This document shows positions 7,209-14,902 of a stretch of 33,886 bases of DNA, piece after piece. This DNA comes from Micropruina sp. (lineage in GTDB: Bacteria > Actinomycetota > Actinomycetes > Propionibacteriales > Propionibacteriaceae). How positions within the stretch are numbered: position 1 is the first letter of the stretch; each line of letters starts with the position of its first letter. The notes below the pieces were generated by a model. The model ran no database searches and was not told where the DNA came from. It saw only the letters and a program-made list of their open reading frames with translations. The position numbers were made by a program, and so were the translations under genes. Location of the stretch: NCBI RefSeq assembly GCF_027492755.1, contig NZ_JAPUED010000234.1, positions 2,602 through 36,487 on the forward strand, given 5' to 3'.

Positions 7209-9509
7209 ATGGTCAAGGGAGCACCGAAGCAGGACGCCGGTGACGCGCGGCTGGCGATCAAGTCACCCAAGAACTACGGCGCGGGCGTTCCCGGCGTGGT
7301 CCGGGCGCTGGAGCACGCGGGTGCACAGATGGGCCTCGTCCGTTCGGCGCTCACGCTGACCGCGATCAACCAGAAGGACGGCTTCGACTGTCCCGGCTGC
7401 GCCTGGCCCGACCCCGACCACCGGCATATCGCGGAGTTCTGTGAGAACGGCGCGAAGGCGGTCGCCGAAGAGGCGACGGTGCGCCGGGTGACCCGCGACT
7501 TCTTCGCCACCCATTCGGTCGCCGACCTGGCGACGCGTTCCGACCACTGGCTCGGCCAGCAGGGACGGCTGACCGAGCCGATGCTGCTGCGCGAGGGCGG
7601 CAGTCACTACGAACCGATCGGCTGGGATGAGGCGTTCGACCTGATCGCCGGCGAATTGCGGGCCCTGAACGACCCGGACCAGGCGATCTTCTACACCTCG
7701 GGGCGAACCTCCAACGAGGCGGCCTTTGCCTATCAGCTGTTCGTCCGGGCCTTCGGCACCAACAACCTGCCGGACTGCTCGAACATGTGCCACGAATCCA
7801 GCGGCTCGGCGCTCGGCCAGACCCTCGGCATCGGCAAGGGCACCGTCACCCTGGAGGACATCCACACCACCGAACTGGTGATCATCGCCGGGCAGAATCC
7901 GGGCACCAACCATCCGCGGATGCTGTCGGCGCTGGAGCGGACGAAGGCCAACGGGGGCCGGATCATCGCGGTGAATCCCCTGATCGAAGCCGGGTTGAAG
8001 GCGTTCCGGAACCCGCAGACCGTCCGAGGCGTGCTGCGCGGCGGCGTCGAACTGGCCGACGAGTACTGCCAGATCAGGCTCAACGGCGACCTGGCCTTCT
8101 TCCAGGGCCTGAACAAGCTGCTGCTCGAAGCCGACGCGCTCGACCATGCCTTCATCGCCGAACACACCAGCGGCTTCGACGAGTTCCGCGCCCACCTCGA
8201 CACCGTCGAGTGGGCCGACATCGAACGCGCCACCGGTATGAGCCGGGCCGACCTGGAGCGCGTCGCCGAGCAGGTGCAGGCGTCCGGGTCGGTCATCGTC
8301 TGCTGGGCGATGGGCCTCACCCAGCACAAGAACTCGGTGCCGACGATCCGCGAGATCGTCAACTTCCTGCTGCTGCGCGGCAACATGGGACGTCCCGGTG
8401 CCGGCGCCTGCCCGGTGCGCGGCCACTCCAACGTGCAGGGCGACCGGACGGTGGGCATCAACGAACGCCCACCCGCGGCGCTGCTGAACGCCCTCGACCG
8501 GCGCTTCGGAATCACCGCGCCCCGCGAGCACGGGCACGACGTGGTGGCCGCGATCCGGGCGATGCGGGACGGTCAGTGCGGGGTGTTCCTGGCCGTCGGT
8601 GGCAACTTCGTCCGGGCGACTCCCGATTCGAAGGTCACCGAGGCGGCGATGCGCAATGTCGGGCTGACGGTGCACGTGTCGACCAAGCTGAACGGGTCAC
8701 ACGCGGTGACCGGACGGCAGGCGCTGATCCTGCCCACCCTGGGCCGCACCGAACACGACCGCACCGGCGGACGGGAACAGTTCGTCACCGTCGAAGACTC
8801 GATGGGCATGGTGCATGCCTCCCGCGGACGGCTCGCGCCCGCTACCGACCAGCTGCGGTCCGAAGTCGACATCGTCTGCTCGATCGCGGAGCGCACGCTC
8901 GGCTCGGACCTCATCGACTGGGCGGCGATGCGCGCCGACTACGCCACCATCCGTGGCCACATCGAAGCTTGCATCCCGGGTTTCGACCGCTACGAGAAAC
9001 GGGTGAACACCCCGCTCGGCTTCGCGCTGCCGAACGGCCCGCGAGACTCGCGCACCTTCAACACCTCGACCGGCAAGGCCCGGTTCACCGTCAACGACCT
9101 GGTCATCATCGACGTGCCGCCGGGGCATCTGCTGCTGCAGACAGTGCGCAGCCACGACCAGTTCAACACCACCATCTACGGCATGGACGACGTCTACCGC
9201 GGCGTGAAAGCAGGGCGTCGGGTGCTGTTCATCCACCCCGACGACCGGGCAGAACTGGGTTTCGCCGACGGGGAGATGGTCGACCTGATCTCGATCTGGC
9301 CGGGCGATGCGGGCACCGAGGAGCGCCGGGCGCACGCCTTCCGGCTCGTCGACTACGCGACCGCGCGCGGCTGCGTCGCCGCGTACTTCCCGGAGACGAA
9401 CGTGCTGGTGCCGCTCGACTCGGTCGCCGACGAATCCGGGACACCCACCTCGAAGTCGATCGTGATCCGGCTGGAGCCCGCCACTGACGATCCGGTCGGG
9501 TGGCGTTGA
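7209..9509 (+). CDS. FdhF/YdeP-family molybdopterin oxidoreductase (formate dehydrogenase-like)
   Basis: A cytoplasmic molybdenum-bis-MGD enzyme of 766 residues, matching the length of E. coli YdeP (acid-resistance oxidoreductase) rather than longer respiratory formate dehydrogenases. Cysteines C61, C64 (CPGC) and C78 (FCENG) near the N-terminus fit an iron-sulfur site. C194 in SNMCHESSG is at the position of the molybdenum ligand. The motifs NPGTNHPRML, RGNMGRPGAGACPVRGHSNVQGDRT and TSTGKARF are typical of this family. There is no Tat signal. The ATG at 7209 has a close AGGAGGG site, and the frame upstream runs into the repeat region. The fdhD gene overlaps its stop, as expected for an enzyme that needs FdhD. 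No electron-transfer subunit is encoded nearby, so donor and acceptor are unknown. Formate is the family-based guess. Confidence 0.93.
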   Translation: MVKGAPKQDAGDARLAIKSPKNYGAGVPGVVRALEHAGAQMGLVRSALTLTAINQKDGFDCPGCAWPDPDHRHIAEFCENGAKAVAEEATVRRVTRDFFATHSVADLATRSDHWLGQQGRLTEPMLLREGGSHYEPIGWDEAFDLIAGELRALNDPDQAIFYTSGRTSNEAAFAYQLFVRAFGTNNLPDCSNMCHESSGSALGQTLGIGKGTVTLEDIHTTELVIIAGQNPGTNHPRMLSALERTKANGGRIIAVNPLIEAGLKAFRNPQTVRGVLRGGVELADEYCQIRLNGDLAFFQGLNKLLLEADALDHAFIAEHTSGFDEFRAHLDTVEWADIERATGMSRADLERVAEQVQASGSVIVCWAMGLTQHKNSVPTIREIVNFLLLRGNMGRPGAGACPVRGHSNVQGDRTVGINERPPAALLNALDRRFGITAPREHGHDVVAAIRAMRDGQCGVFLAVGGNFVRATPDSKVTEAAMRNVGLTVHVSTKLNGSHAVTGRQALILPTLGRTEHDRTGGREQFVTVEDSMGMVHASRGRLAPATDQLRSEVDIVCSIAERTLGSDLIDWAAMRADYATIRGHIEACIPGFDRYEKRVNTPLGFALPNGPRDSRTFNTSTGKARFTVNDLVIIDVPPGHLLLQTVRSHDQFNTTIYGMDDVYRGVKAGRRVLFIHPDDRAELGFADGEMVDLISIWPGDAGTEERRAHAFRLVDYATARGCVAAYFPETNVLVPLDSVADESGTPTSKSIVIRLEPATDDPVGWR

Positions 9510-10339
9510 TGGGTCGGGTCACCCAGCGGACGCGCGTCGTCCGGGTCGAGCGGGACGCCGTCCGGCCCCGCGAGGACCGGCTGGCCGTCGAAGAGCCGCT
9601 CGAGCTGCGGCTGGGCGGACATCCGCACGCCGTCACGATGCGCACGCCCGGACACGACATCGAGCTGGCGCACGGCTGGCTGCATGCCGAGGGTGTCATC
9701 ACCAGCGCCGCCGACGTGCTGCGGGCCCAATACTGCGCCGGGTCGGTCATCGACGACGAGACCGGCACCGGAGTGAACACCTACAACGTGCTCGACCTGG
9801 TGCTGGCCGCCGGCCTCGTGCCGCCGCCGGTGCGCGGGACGTTCACCTCCAGCGCCTGCGGCGTCTGCGGCGCCGACTCGATCGAGACCCTCTCCCGGCA
9901 GGGCCGGTGGGACGTGGGTGACGACGACTCCGAAGTCTCGGCCGACCTGGTGCTCTCGCTGCCCGAACGGCTGCGTCCGTTGCAGCGGACCTTCGAGGCC
10001 ACCGGCGGCGTCCACGCCGCAGGCCTGTTCGACCTGGACGGCCGCGCCCTGGTCGTCCGCGAGGACGTCGGGCGGCACAACGCTGTCGACAAGGTGATCG
10101 GCTGGGCGCTGCTGAACGGACGCCTCCCGCTGCGTGCCACGATCCTGCAGCTCAGCGGCCGCCTGTCCTTCGAGCTGGTGCAGAAGGCGTACCTCGCCGG
10201 CATCCCGATCGTGTCCGCGGTCTCGGCCCCCAGTTCCCTCGCCGTCGACACCGCCCGCCACCTGGGCCTCACCGTCGCCGGCTTCGTCCGTGGCTCCTCA
10301 CTCAACCTCTACGCCCACCCCCACCGCGTCCGCACCTGA
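9509..10339 (+). CDS. fdhD: Formate dehydrogenase accessory sulfurtransferase FdhD
   Basis: FdhD passes sulfur from a cysteine desulfurase to the bis-MGD molybdenum cofactor, a step required for formate-dehydrogenase-type enzymes. The 276 residues carry the sulfur-carrying pair C117/C120 in SSACGVCGADS, matching the CxxC of the E. coli protein, and the motifs THDIELAHGWLHAEG (as GHDIELAHGW...) and REDVGRHNAVDKVIG. The start ATG at 9509 overlaps the upstream TGA by one base. A GTG at 9500 is an alternative. Tight coupling indicates that the client is the YdeP-type oxidoreductase. The product is soluble and cytoplasmic. Confidence 0.95.
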   Translation: MGRVTQRTRVVRVERDAVRPREDRLAVEEPLELRLGGHPHAVTMRTPGHDIELAHGWLHAEGVITSAADVLRAQYCAGSVIDDETGTGVNTYNVLDLVLAAGLVPPPVRGTFTSSACGVCGADSIETLSRQGRWDVGDDDSEVSADLVLSLPERLRPLQRTFEATGGVHAAGLFDLDGRALVVREDVGRHNAVDKVIGWALLNGRLPLRATILQLSGRLSFELVQKAYLAGIPIVSAVSAPSSLAVDTARHLGLTVAGFVRGSSLNLYAHPHRVRT

Positions 10340-10354
10340 ATCGAGGCCGGTCAC

Positions 10355-10483
10355 GAACGTTGGGGGACGGTTCTCCCACGTCCGATTTTCGAACGATCGG
10401 GGACGGTTCTCCCACGTGCGACTTTCGAACGTTGGGGGACGGTTCTGCGCCGTGCGAATTTCGAATGCGGAAGAACCGTCCCC
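10355..10483. repeat. Three 36-bp tandem repeats plus an inverted copy of their core
   Basis: GGGGACGGTTCT starts at 10363, 10399 and 10435, an exact 36-bp period. Units share CCCACGT.CGA..TTCGAACG between cores and diverge slightly in the third copy. A reversed core, AGAACCGTCCCC, lies at 10472-10483 and forms a perfect 12-bp stem with the third core across 25 nt. Two more reversed cores occur at 11849 and 11904. The array lies between fdhD and the next rightward gene. Similar GAACCGTCCCC motifs are familiar from REP-like families in other bacteria, but I see no transposase here. Confidence 0.9.
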
Positions 10484-10536
10484 GGCGTGCGAGTCTCGTG
10501 GTGACAGTTGTGGTGTGGCCGGGGCAGGCTGGGGGA

Positions 10537-11415
10537 GTGGATCTGGACGAGGTGTACGGCGTCGACCTGGACGAATTCATGGCCGCCCGGACGCGACTGG
10601 TGGCGCAGGCCCGCACGGCCAAGGACCGTCCCCTCGCAACAGCGATCGCGGCACTCAAGAAGCCGACCCGTTCGGCCTGGCTGCTGAACCTGCTCAGCCG
10701 ACGATCCCCGGACGACCTGAGCCAACTGGAGGAGCTGGCCGGACGCCTCGCCACCGCCCATCACGCCGGCGACTTGGCCGCATTGCGTGCGCTGGGCGCC
10801 GAACGGACGAAGCTGGTCGGACAGCTGACCGCAGCGGCGGTGGGCGCGGGCGCAGAACGCGGCTACCAAGCGACCGAAGCAGTGAAGGGCGAAGTCAACG
10901 GCACCTTGTCGGCGGCTGTTGCCGATCCGGATACCCGAACCGATCTGCTCGCCGGACGGCTGGTGAAAGCGCATGTCTACTCGGGCTTCGGGCTACCGGT
11001 CATGGGGGCGTTCACGCCAGGAGAGGCCCCGTCCGAGCCGCCGGCTGCGGCAGAACCGGCCGAACCCACCGCGGCCTTACACACCTCCGAAGACGCCGAA
11101 CGGCGAGCAGTCGAGGCCGCTCGACAGCGTGCCGAACAGCTGGTCCGAGAGGCGTCCGACGAGTTACGACGCGCCCGTGCCGGCTATGACGAGGCGATCC
11201 GTCTCGAATCGGAGGCTCGGGAACGGCTCGATCGGGCCAGCCAGGAGGTTGCCGACCTGCGCGCTGAACTCCGCGCCGCCGAGGACGCGGAGGTGGTCGC
11301 CCGTCGCACCGCGACCGAGGCAGCGGACGGCGTCCACGAGGCGCGCGGCGCCGTCCAGCAGGCGGAACGGGCGCTCGCCGACGCCACTCGCGAACTTGCC
11401 GCAGGCCCGCACTGA
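10537..11415 (+). CDS. Actinobacterial conserved hypothetical protein with coiled-coil tail
   Basis: A 292-residue protein of no known function. The N-terminal half (VDLDEVYGVDLDEFMAARTR... LKKPTRSAWLLNLLSRR) has the look of a widespread actinobacterial family whose members begin with LYGLPLDEFTAAR-type sequence and a KALRKP..AAW motif. After a proline/alanine linker at about 165-185, residues about 190-285 form a long charged heptad-like region rich in Glu, Arg and Ala, predicting a coiled coil. The frame extends upstream through the tandem repeats, but that part translates the repeat and is unlikely to be real, so I take the GTG at 10537 by family resemblance. The ribosome site is weak. There is no signal peptide or membrane segment. 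Palindromic repeat copy 2 begins inside its last codons. Confidence 0.7.
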   Translation: MDLDEVYGVDLDEFMAARTRLVAQARTAKDRPLATAIAALKKPTRSAWLLNLLSRRSPDDLSQLEELAGRLATAHHAGDLAALRALGAERTKLVGQLTAAAVGAGAERGYQATEAVKGEVNGTLSAAVADPDTRTDLLAGRLVKAHVYSGFGLPVMGAFTPGEAPSEPPAAAEPAEPTAALHTSEDAERRAVEAARQRAEQLVREASDELRRARAGYDEAIRLESEARERLDRASQEVADLRAELRAAEDAEVVARRTATEAADGVHEARGAVQQAERALADATRELAAGPH

Positions 11416-11490
11416 CCACACCTTGTCATCCCGCACTTGATCCGGGATCTGTCGCCACCTGAGATCCGGGATGACGTGAATGATCAGTGC
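11409..11490. repeat. Palindromic intergenic repeat, GTCAT...ATGAC type, copy 2
   Basis: The core runs from GTCATCCCGCACTTGATCC at 11425 to GGATGAC at 11475. The outer arms GCACTGA (11409-11415) and TCAGTGC (11484-11490) pair perfectly. Compared with copy 1 (GCGCTGA/TCAGCGC), both arms carry the matching change. The left arm contains the stop codon of the upstream gene, and the right arm lies 4 bases from the stop of the converging Dabb gene, so the hairpin sits exactly between two converging genes and may serve as a two-way terminator. Confidence 0.85.
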
Positions 11491-11494
11491 TTCC

Positions 11495-11806
11495 CTACAG
11501 CGCCGCCGGGTCGTAGTCGATGCAGGCCCGGCTGGTGCGCCGAGCGCCGATCAGCGCCACCACTTTCTGATGCTCGGGGTGCACGGCGTAGGCCTTGAGT
11601 GCGTCGGCATCGGTGAAGACCGAGTAGATGGCCAGATCGAAGGTGTTGTCGAGGCCGGGCTGCGCAGTGATCACCTCGAATTCGATGATCCCGTCGATCA
11701 CCGCCGGCAACGCCCGCAACGCCTCTGCGACCAGCGCCACATTGGTCGCCTTGTCGGCGCCCTCGGCGTGCTCGGCGAACTCCCAGGCCACGATGTGCTT
11801 GATCAT
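11495..11806 (-). CDS. Dabb-domain (stress-responsive A/B barrel) family protein
   Basis: 103 residues forming a single Dabb/ferredoxin-like alpha-beta barrel domain: MIKHIVAWEF at the first strand, then GLDNTFDLAIYSVFTDADALKAYAVHPEHQKVV, the most conserved stretch of the family with its HPEH motif. Members form dimeric barrels. Some are stress-induced and some act as small cyclases or bind ligands, but most bacterial copies have no assigned role, and nothing nearby decides it. The ATG at 11806 starts directly at the domain. The gene converges with the coiled-coil protein gene, with the palindromic repeat between them. Confidence 0.85.
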   Translation of the reverse strand: MIKHIVAWEFAEHAEGADKATNVALVAEALRALPAVIDGIIEFEVITAQPGLDNTFDLAIYSVFTDADALKAYAVHPEHQKVVALIGARRTSRACIDYDPAAL

Positions 11807-11848
11807 GCGTTCAACCTACTGGCCGGACGCCCCGCGCGTGGACCGAAA

Positions 11849-11926
11849 AGAACCGTCCCTCCGTGCCGACAGATCGTGCTGGAACCCGTCTCCGGTGACC
11901 GGGAGAACCGTCCCCTCGGTCACCGG
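11849..11926. repeat. Two AGAACCGTCCC cores, one in the loop of a 10-bp hairpin
   Basis: AGAACCGTCCCT (11849-11860) and AGAACCGTCCCC (11904-11915) are further copies of the core seen in the tandem array at 10.4 kb, in reversed orientation. The second lies in the loop of a perfect inverted repeat, CCGGTGACCG (11892-11901) with CGGTCACCGG (11917-11926). The hairpin ends 11 bp before the probable -10 element of the next gene. Confidence 0.75.
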
Positions 11927-11937
11927 GGTGGATGGCC

Positions 11938-11943
11938 TACCGT
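11938..11943 (+). promoter_or_regulatory. Probable -10 element of a leaderless transcript
   Basis: TACCGT fits the actinobacterial TANNNT pattern and ends 6 bases before the GTG at 11950, the spacing expected when the transcript begins at its start codon. No clear -35 box is present. Confidence 0.4.
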
Positions 11944-11949
11944 GGGCGC

Positions 11950-12486
11950 GTGGATGACTTCCTGGTGGATCGGGTGCTGCTCGCCGTCGAGCAGATCCCG
12001 AGCGGACGGGTCGTGGCGTACGGCGACATCGCCCGGCTGGTCGGCACCTCGCCCCGCCGGGTGGGATCGATCATGGCCAGCCATGGCGGCCAGGCGACCT
12101 GGTGGCGGGTCGTCGGGGCGTCCGGTGACCCGGGCGGCAACCTGATCGGACGGGCCCGGCCGCACTGGTCGGCCGAAGGCATCACGGTCAAGCCCAACGG
12201 ACTCGGCTGCCGGATCGCCGACTACCGGGCCGACCTGGACGAACTCGCCGCCGCCTACCACCGGGCGTTGGATGCGCTGCTGGCCTCGTCCGGAACGCCT
12301 CTGCCGTTCATCGGACGCCCCGCCGCGGCCGCTCTGGAGCAGTTCGGCATCACCACCCTGGAGCAGGTGCTGGAGCATTCCGAGGCCGAATTGCTCGGCC
12401 TGCACGGCGTCGGGCCGAAGGCGATCCGACTGCTGGCCGACGAACTCGGGCAACTCGGCTGGCGCTGGACACGACGGGCCGGCTGA
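11950..12486 (+). CDS. Alkyltransferase-like (ATL) DNA-repair domain fused to a helix-hairpin-helix domain
   Basis: 178 residues. Residues 1-105 match the DNA-binding domain of O6-alkylguanine-DNA alkyltransferases (GRVVAYGDIARLVGTSPRRVGSIM, with the intercalating arginine near R36/R37). The catalytic PCHR is replaced by T50-W51-W52-R53, so it cannot accept an alkyl group. Such ATL proteins bind alkylated guanine and flag it for nucleotide excision repair. Residues about 118-170 form a helix-hairpin-helix unit (LEQFGITTLEQVLEHSEAELLGLHGVGPKAIRLL), a second DNA-binding module rarely part of classical ATLs. I choose the GTG at 11950 because TACCGT sits at leaderless spacing and the family begins near VDD. 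The ATG at 11932 would add six residues. Confidence 0.85.
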   Translation: MDDFLVDRVLLAVEQIPSGRVVAYGDIARLVGTSPRRVGSIMASHGGQATWWRVVGASGDPGGNLIGRARPHWSAEGITVKPNGLGCRIADYRADLDELAAAYHRALDALLASSGTPLPFIGRPAAAALEQFGITTLEQVLEHSEAELLGLHGVGPKAIRLLADELGQLGWRWTRRAG

Positions 12487-12517
12487 GCCTGATCAAGACC
12501 CCAACCCCAGGCCGACC

Positions 12518-14902
12518 TCAGCGGCTGCACTCTGCCTGCAGTGACACCGGTCCGCGTCCGCGGATGACCCAGGTGTCTCCATCGCCGCTCAACTCGCCGC
12601 CGGTCACCAACGGTCGTGGTCCGCGCAGCCGGATCTCGGACGCCGCACCCGCCAGTCCCGGCCCGAAGCTCAGCCGGTCGGCACGCACCTCGGCCAGTTC
12701 GGCGTCGGCAGACTCGATCACGCCCAGCGGCGTGATCAGGTTCCGCGGCAGCATCACCCCGGTGCGCGGTGGCAGCGTCAGCGCACGCGGCTCGGAGCCG
12801 TCCCAGCCGACCCGCACCTCGGGGGAGTGACCGGTGATGTTGATCAGGTGGATCAGCCGCTGACCGCGGTCGTCGGCACCGGTCAGGCCGAACACGCCGG
12901 GTACCGGGCTGTGCAGCGACAGCCGGGACGTCGCGCCGAGCCGGTTCAGGGCGCGTCCGAACAGTTCCAGGTTGCTGGGCAACTCGGCCGCGAACAGCAC
13001 CACCCGGCCGGCGCCCAGTGACACCTCGGCGCCGCACGGCCTGCCGTCCTGATCGCTGAGCAGCACCGTGCCCGCGCCGGGGTCGATGTGCTCGAGCCAG
13101 CCCACCCGGGTCTGCGGCCAGGGAGCCGCCCAAGCATGAGCCGACACGGTCGGAAAGTACTGGTCGGCGCCGGTCACGAACGTCAGCCCACGGACGCCGA
13201 GCGCGTCGGCCAGCACCGTGCACGGCTCACCGGCCAGATCGAAACAGGGCACCCGGCCGAGCAGCAGCAGGCGTCCACCAGCGGTGACGAAGTCGACGAG
13301 CCGGCGCTGTACCGGGCCGTCCAGGTACTGGCCGGACGACAGCAACAGCACCGCGTCCGGACGCGGAGCCTCCCGCTCCAGCCAGACCGCGCCGAACTGG
13401 TGACCGAGCAGCAGCGCCGAACGGGTCAGCGCCCGCCGCGGTCCGGCACCGCGATGCCGGCGCAGATCGTCGACGACAGCAGTCATCACCGCGCTGCCCG
13501 GGTGGTGGTACTCGGTGGCGTAGGCGTCGAGCACCAGGCCGAGTTGCAGGTTGTCCGGCTCCGGACGCATCGCCGCCAGCCAGGGCGCCATCGTGCGCAT
13601 AACCCGCCCGGCCCGTGCGGTGGCGGCGTAGGTCTGGCCGCGCCGGCCCTCGGGATCCACCGGTGCGGCGAAACCGTGCCGCTCGCCGGTGAACGCGATC
13701 CGGTCGATGCCGTTGCCCACCGGCTCGTCGAGCGGCCGGTTGTGACCTCCGGCGAACAGGTACCAGTTGATCAGCCGGTTCCCCTGTGCCACGAAGAGCC
13801 GGGTCTTCAGATCGACGGTCGCCGGGTCGACGAGGGTGTCCATGCCGTCGCCGTAGTCGCCGCTGCCGGCCTCGAACTCCACCGAGGTGAGCGGCTGGTC
13901 GGGATCGTTCACGGCGGCTTGGAAGGCGTTCATCAAGTAGAGGTCGGGGGTGGACTGCAGGGTCAGCTCGCCCACGTAGTGATCCGAGCCGGAGATCATC
14001 CCGGGCACCCCGGCGTAGGTCTGCACCAGTTGGCTGATGCCGATCGGGAACGGCTCGCCGCCACCGGCCTCGGTGCCGTGAATGTTGATCACGAACGGCA
14101 CGCCGCGCACGCCGAACACCTCGGCCATCGACCGCAGCTCGGCCACGTAGCGGGCGAATCGGTGCCGCATGAACAGGGCCAGATCGACCCGCAGAGCGCC
14201 GGCCCACGCCTCCTGCGGCGAGCGGACCGCCGCCGCCCAGGCCGCGTCGTCGGCCAACGCCACCGGATAACGCACCGAGGGCTCGGCGTAGCGGAACAGC
14301 ACCCACCTGCGGAAGTCGGCCAACAGGTGCGGGGTCAGGTCGGGCGAGTTGGTGACCCAGGCCAACATGCCGATCTCGTTGTCGAGCTGCAGGGCGATCA
14401 CATTGCCGCCGTTGCCGACGGTGCGCGAGGCGATCAGTGGCAGCACGGTGGCGTACCAGCGCCGCACCTCGGCCAGGAACACCGGGTTCAGGTAGTCGAG
14501 GGTGCGGCTGGGCGTCCGCACTCCGTCCCAGCCGACCGGAACCAGCTCCGGATGCTCGCGGTAGATGCGGTACGGAATGCCCTCGTTCATCAACTCGGCC
14601 ATCACGAACGGACCGGGCCGGGCGAAGAACCACAGCCCGCGCTCGGCGCACAGGTCGATGAATGCGGCCACGTCGCGGTCCGGACGGGTGGCGCCGGTCA
14701 CGTCGAGGCTGCCGTCCGGCAGTTCGTGCAGCAGCCAGGGAATGTAGGACGCGACCGTATTGCAGCCCGCCTCGACCAGGGCGTCCAGCCGGTCCGCCCA
14801 CTGTTCGCGCGGGACGCGGAAGTAGTGGATCTCGCCGGCCAGCACCAGCTGCGGCTCGCCGTCGATCAGCAGCCGTCCGCCCTCTGAGGTGACGCCCCTC
14901 AC
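12518..14902 (-). CDS. GH35 beta-galactosidase-like glycoside hydrolase
   Basis: A 794-residue intracellular enzyme with no signal peptide. The N-terminal barrel (about 1-390) opens with LAGEIHYFRVPREQWADRLDALVEAGCNTVASYIPW, the GH35 signature. E176 in LQLDNEIG is the expected acid/base and E342 in SVEFEAGSG the expected nucleophile. Residues about 430-650 resemble the flavodoxin/amidotransferase-like domain that follows the barrel in some beta-galactosidases, and the rest is beta-rich. GH35 enzymes usually release beta-galactose. Here the neighbours point to beta-1,2-glucan, so the true substrate is open. It starts with GTG at 14902, overlapping the GH3 stop by 4 bases, as last gene of the leftward operon. 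It converges on the ATL gene with 31 bp between stops. Confidence 0.88.
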   Translation of the reverse strand: MRGVTSEGGRLLIDGEPQLVLAGEIHYFRVPREQWADRLDALVEAGCNTVASYIPWLLHELPDGSLDVTGATRPDRDVAAFIDLCAERGLWFFARPGPFVMAELMNEGIPYRIYREHPELVPVGWDGVRTPSRTLDYLNPVFLAEVRRWYATVLPLIASRTVGNGGNVIALQLDNEIGMLAWVTNSPDLTPHLLADFRRWVLFRYAEPSVRYPVALADDAAWAAAVRSPQEAWAGALRVDLALFMRHRFARYVAELRSMAEVFGVRGVPFVINIHGTEAGGGEPFPIGISQLVQTYAGVPGMISGSDHYVGELTLQSTPDLYLMNAFQAAVNDPDQPLTSVEFEAGSGDYGDGMDTLVDPATVDLKTRLFVAQGNRLINWYLFAGGHNRPLDEPVGNGIDRIAFTGERHGFAAPVDPEGRRGQTYAATARAGRVMRTMAPWLAAMRPEPDNLQLGLVLDAYATEYHHPGSAVMTAVVDDLRRHRGAGPRRALTRSALLLGHQFGAVWLEREAPRPDAVLLLSSGQYLDGPVQRRLVDFVTAGGRLLLLGRVPCFDLAGEPCTVLADALGVRGLTFVTGADQYFPTVSAHAWAAPWPQTRVGWLEHIDPGAGTVLLSDQDGRPCGAEVSLGAGRVVLFAAELPSNLELFGRALNRLGATSRLSLHSPVPGVFGLTGADDRGQRLIHLINITGHSPEVRVGWDGSEPRALTLPPRTGVMLPRNLITPLGVIESADAELAEVRADRLSFGPGLAGAASEIRLRGPRPLVTGGELSGDGDTWVIRGRGPVSLQAECSR

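Noticed and set aside
10355..10483. CRISPR array, suggested by the 36-bp period
   Set aside because: There are no unique spacers: the whole 36-bp unit repeats with drift, and no cas gene is nearby.
10360..10536. 59-codon N-terminal extension of the coiled-coil protein reading through the tandem repeats (GDGSPT.DFRT repeated)
   Set aside because: It is a translation of the DNA repeat, and the family resemblance begins at the GTG at 10537.
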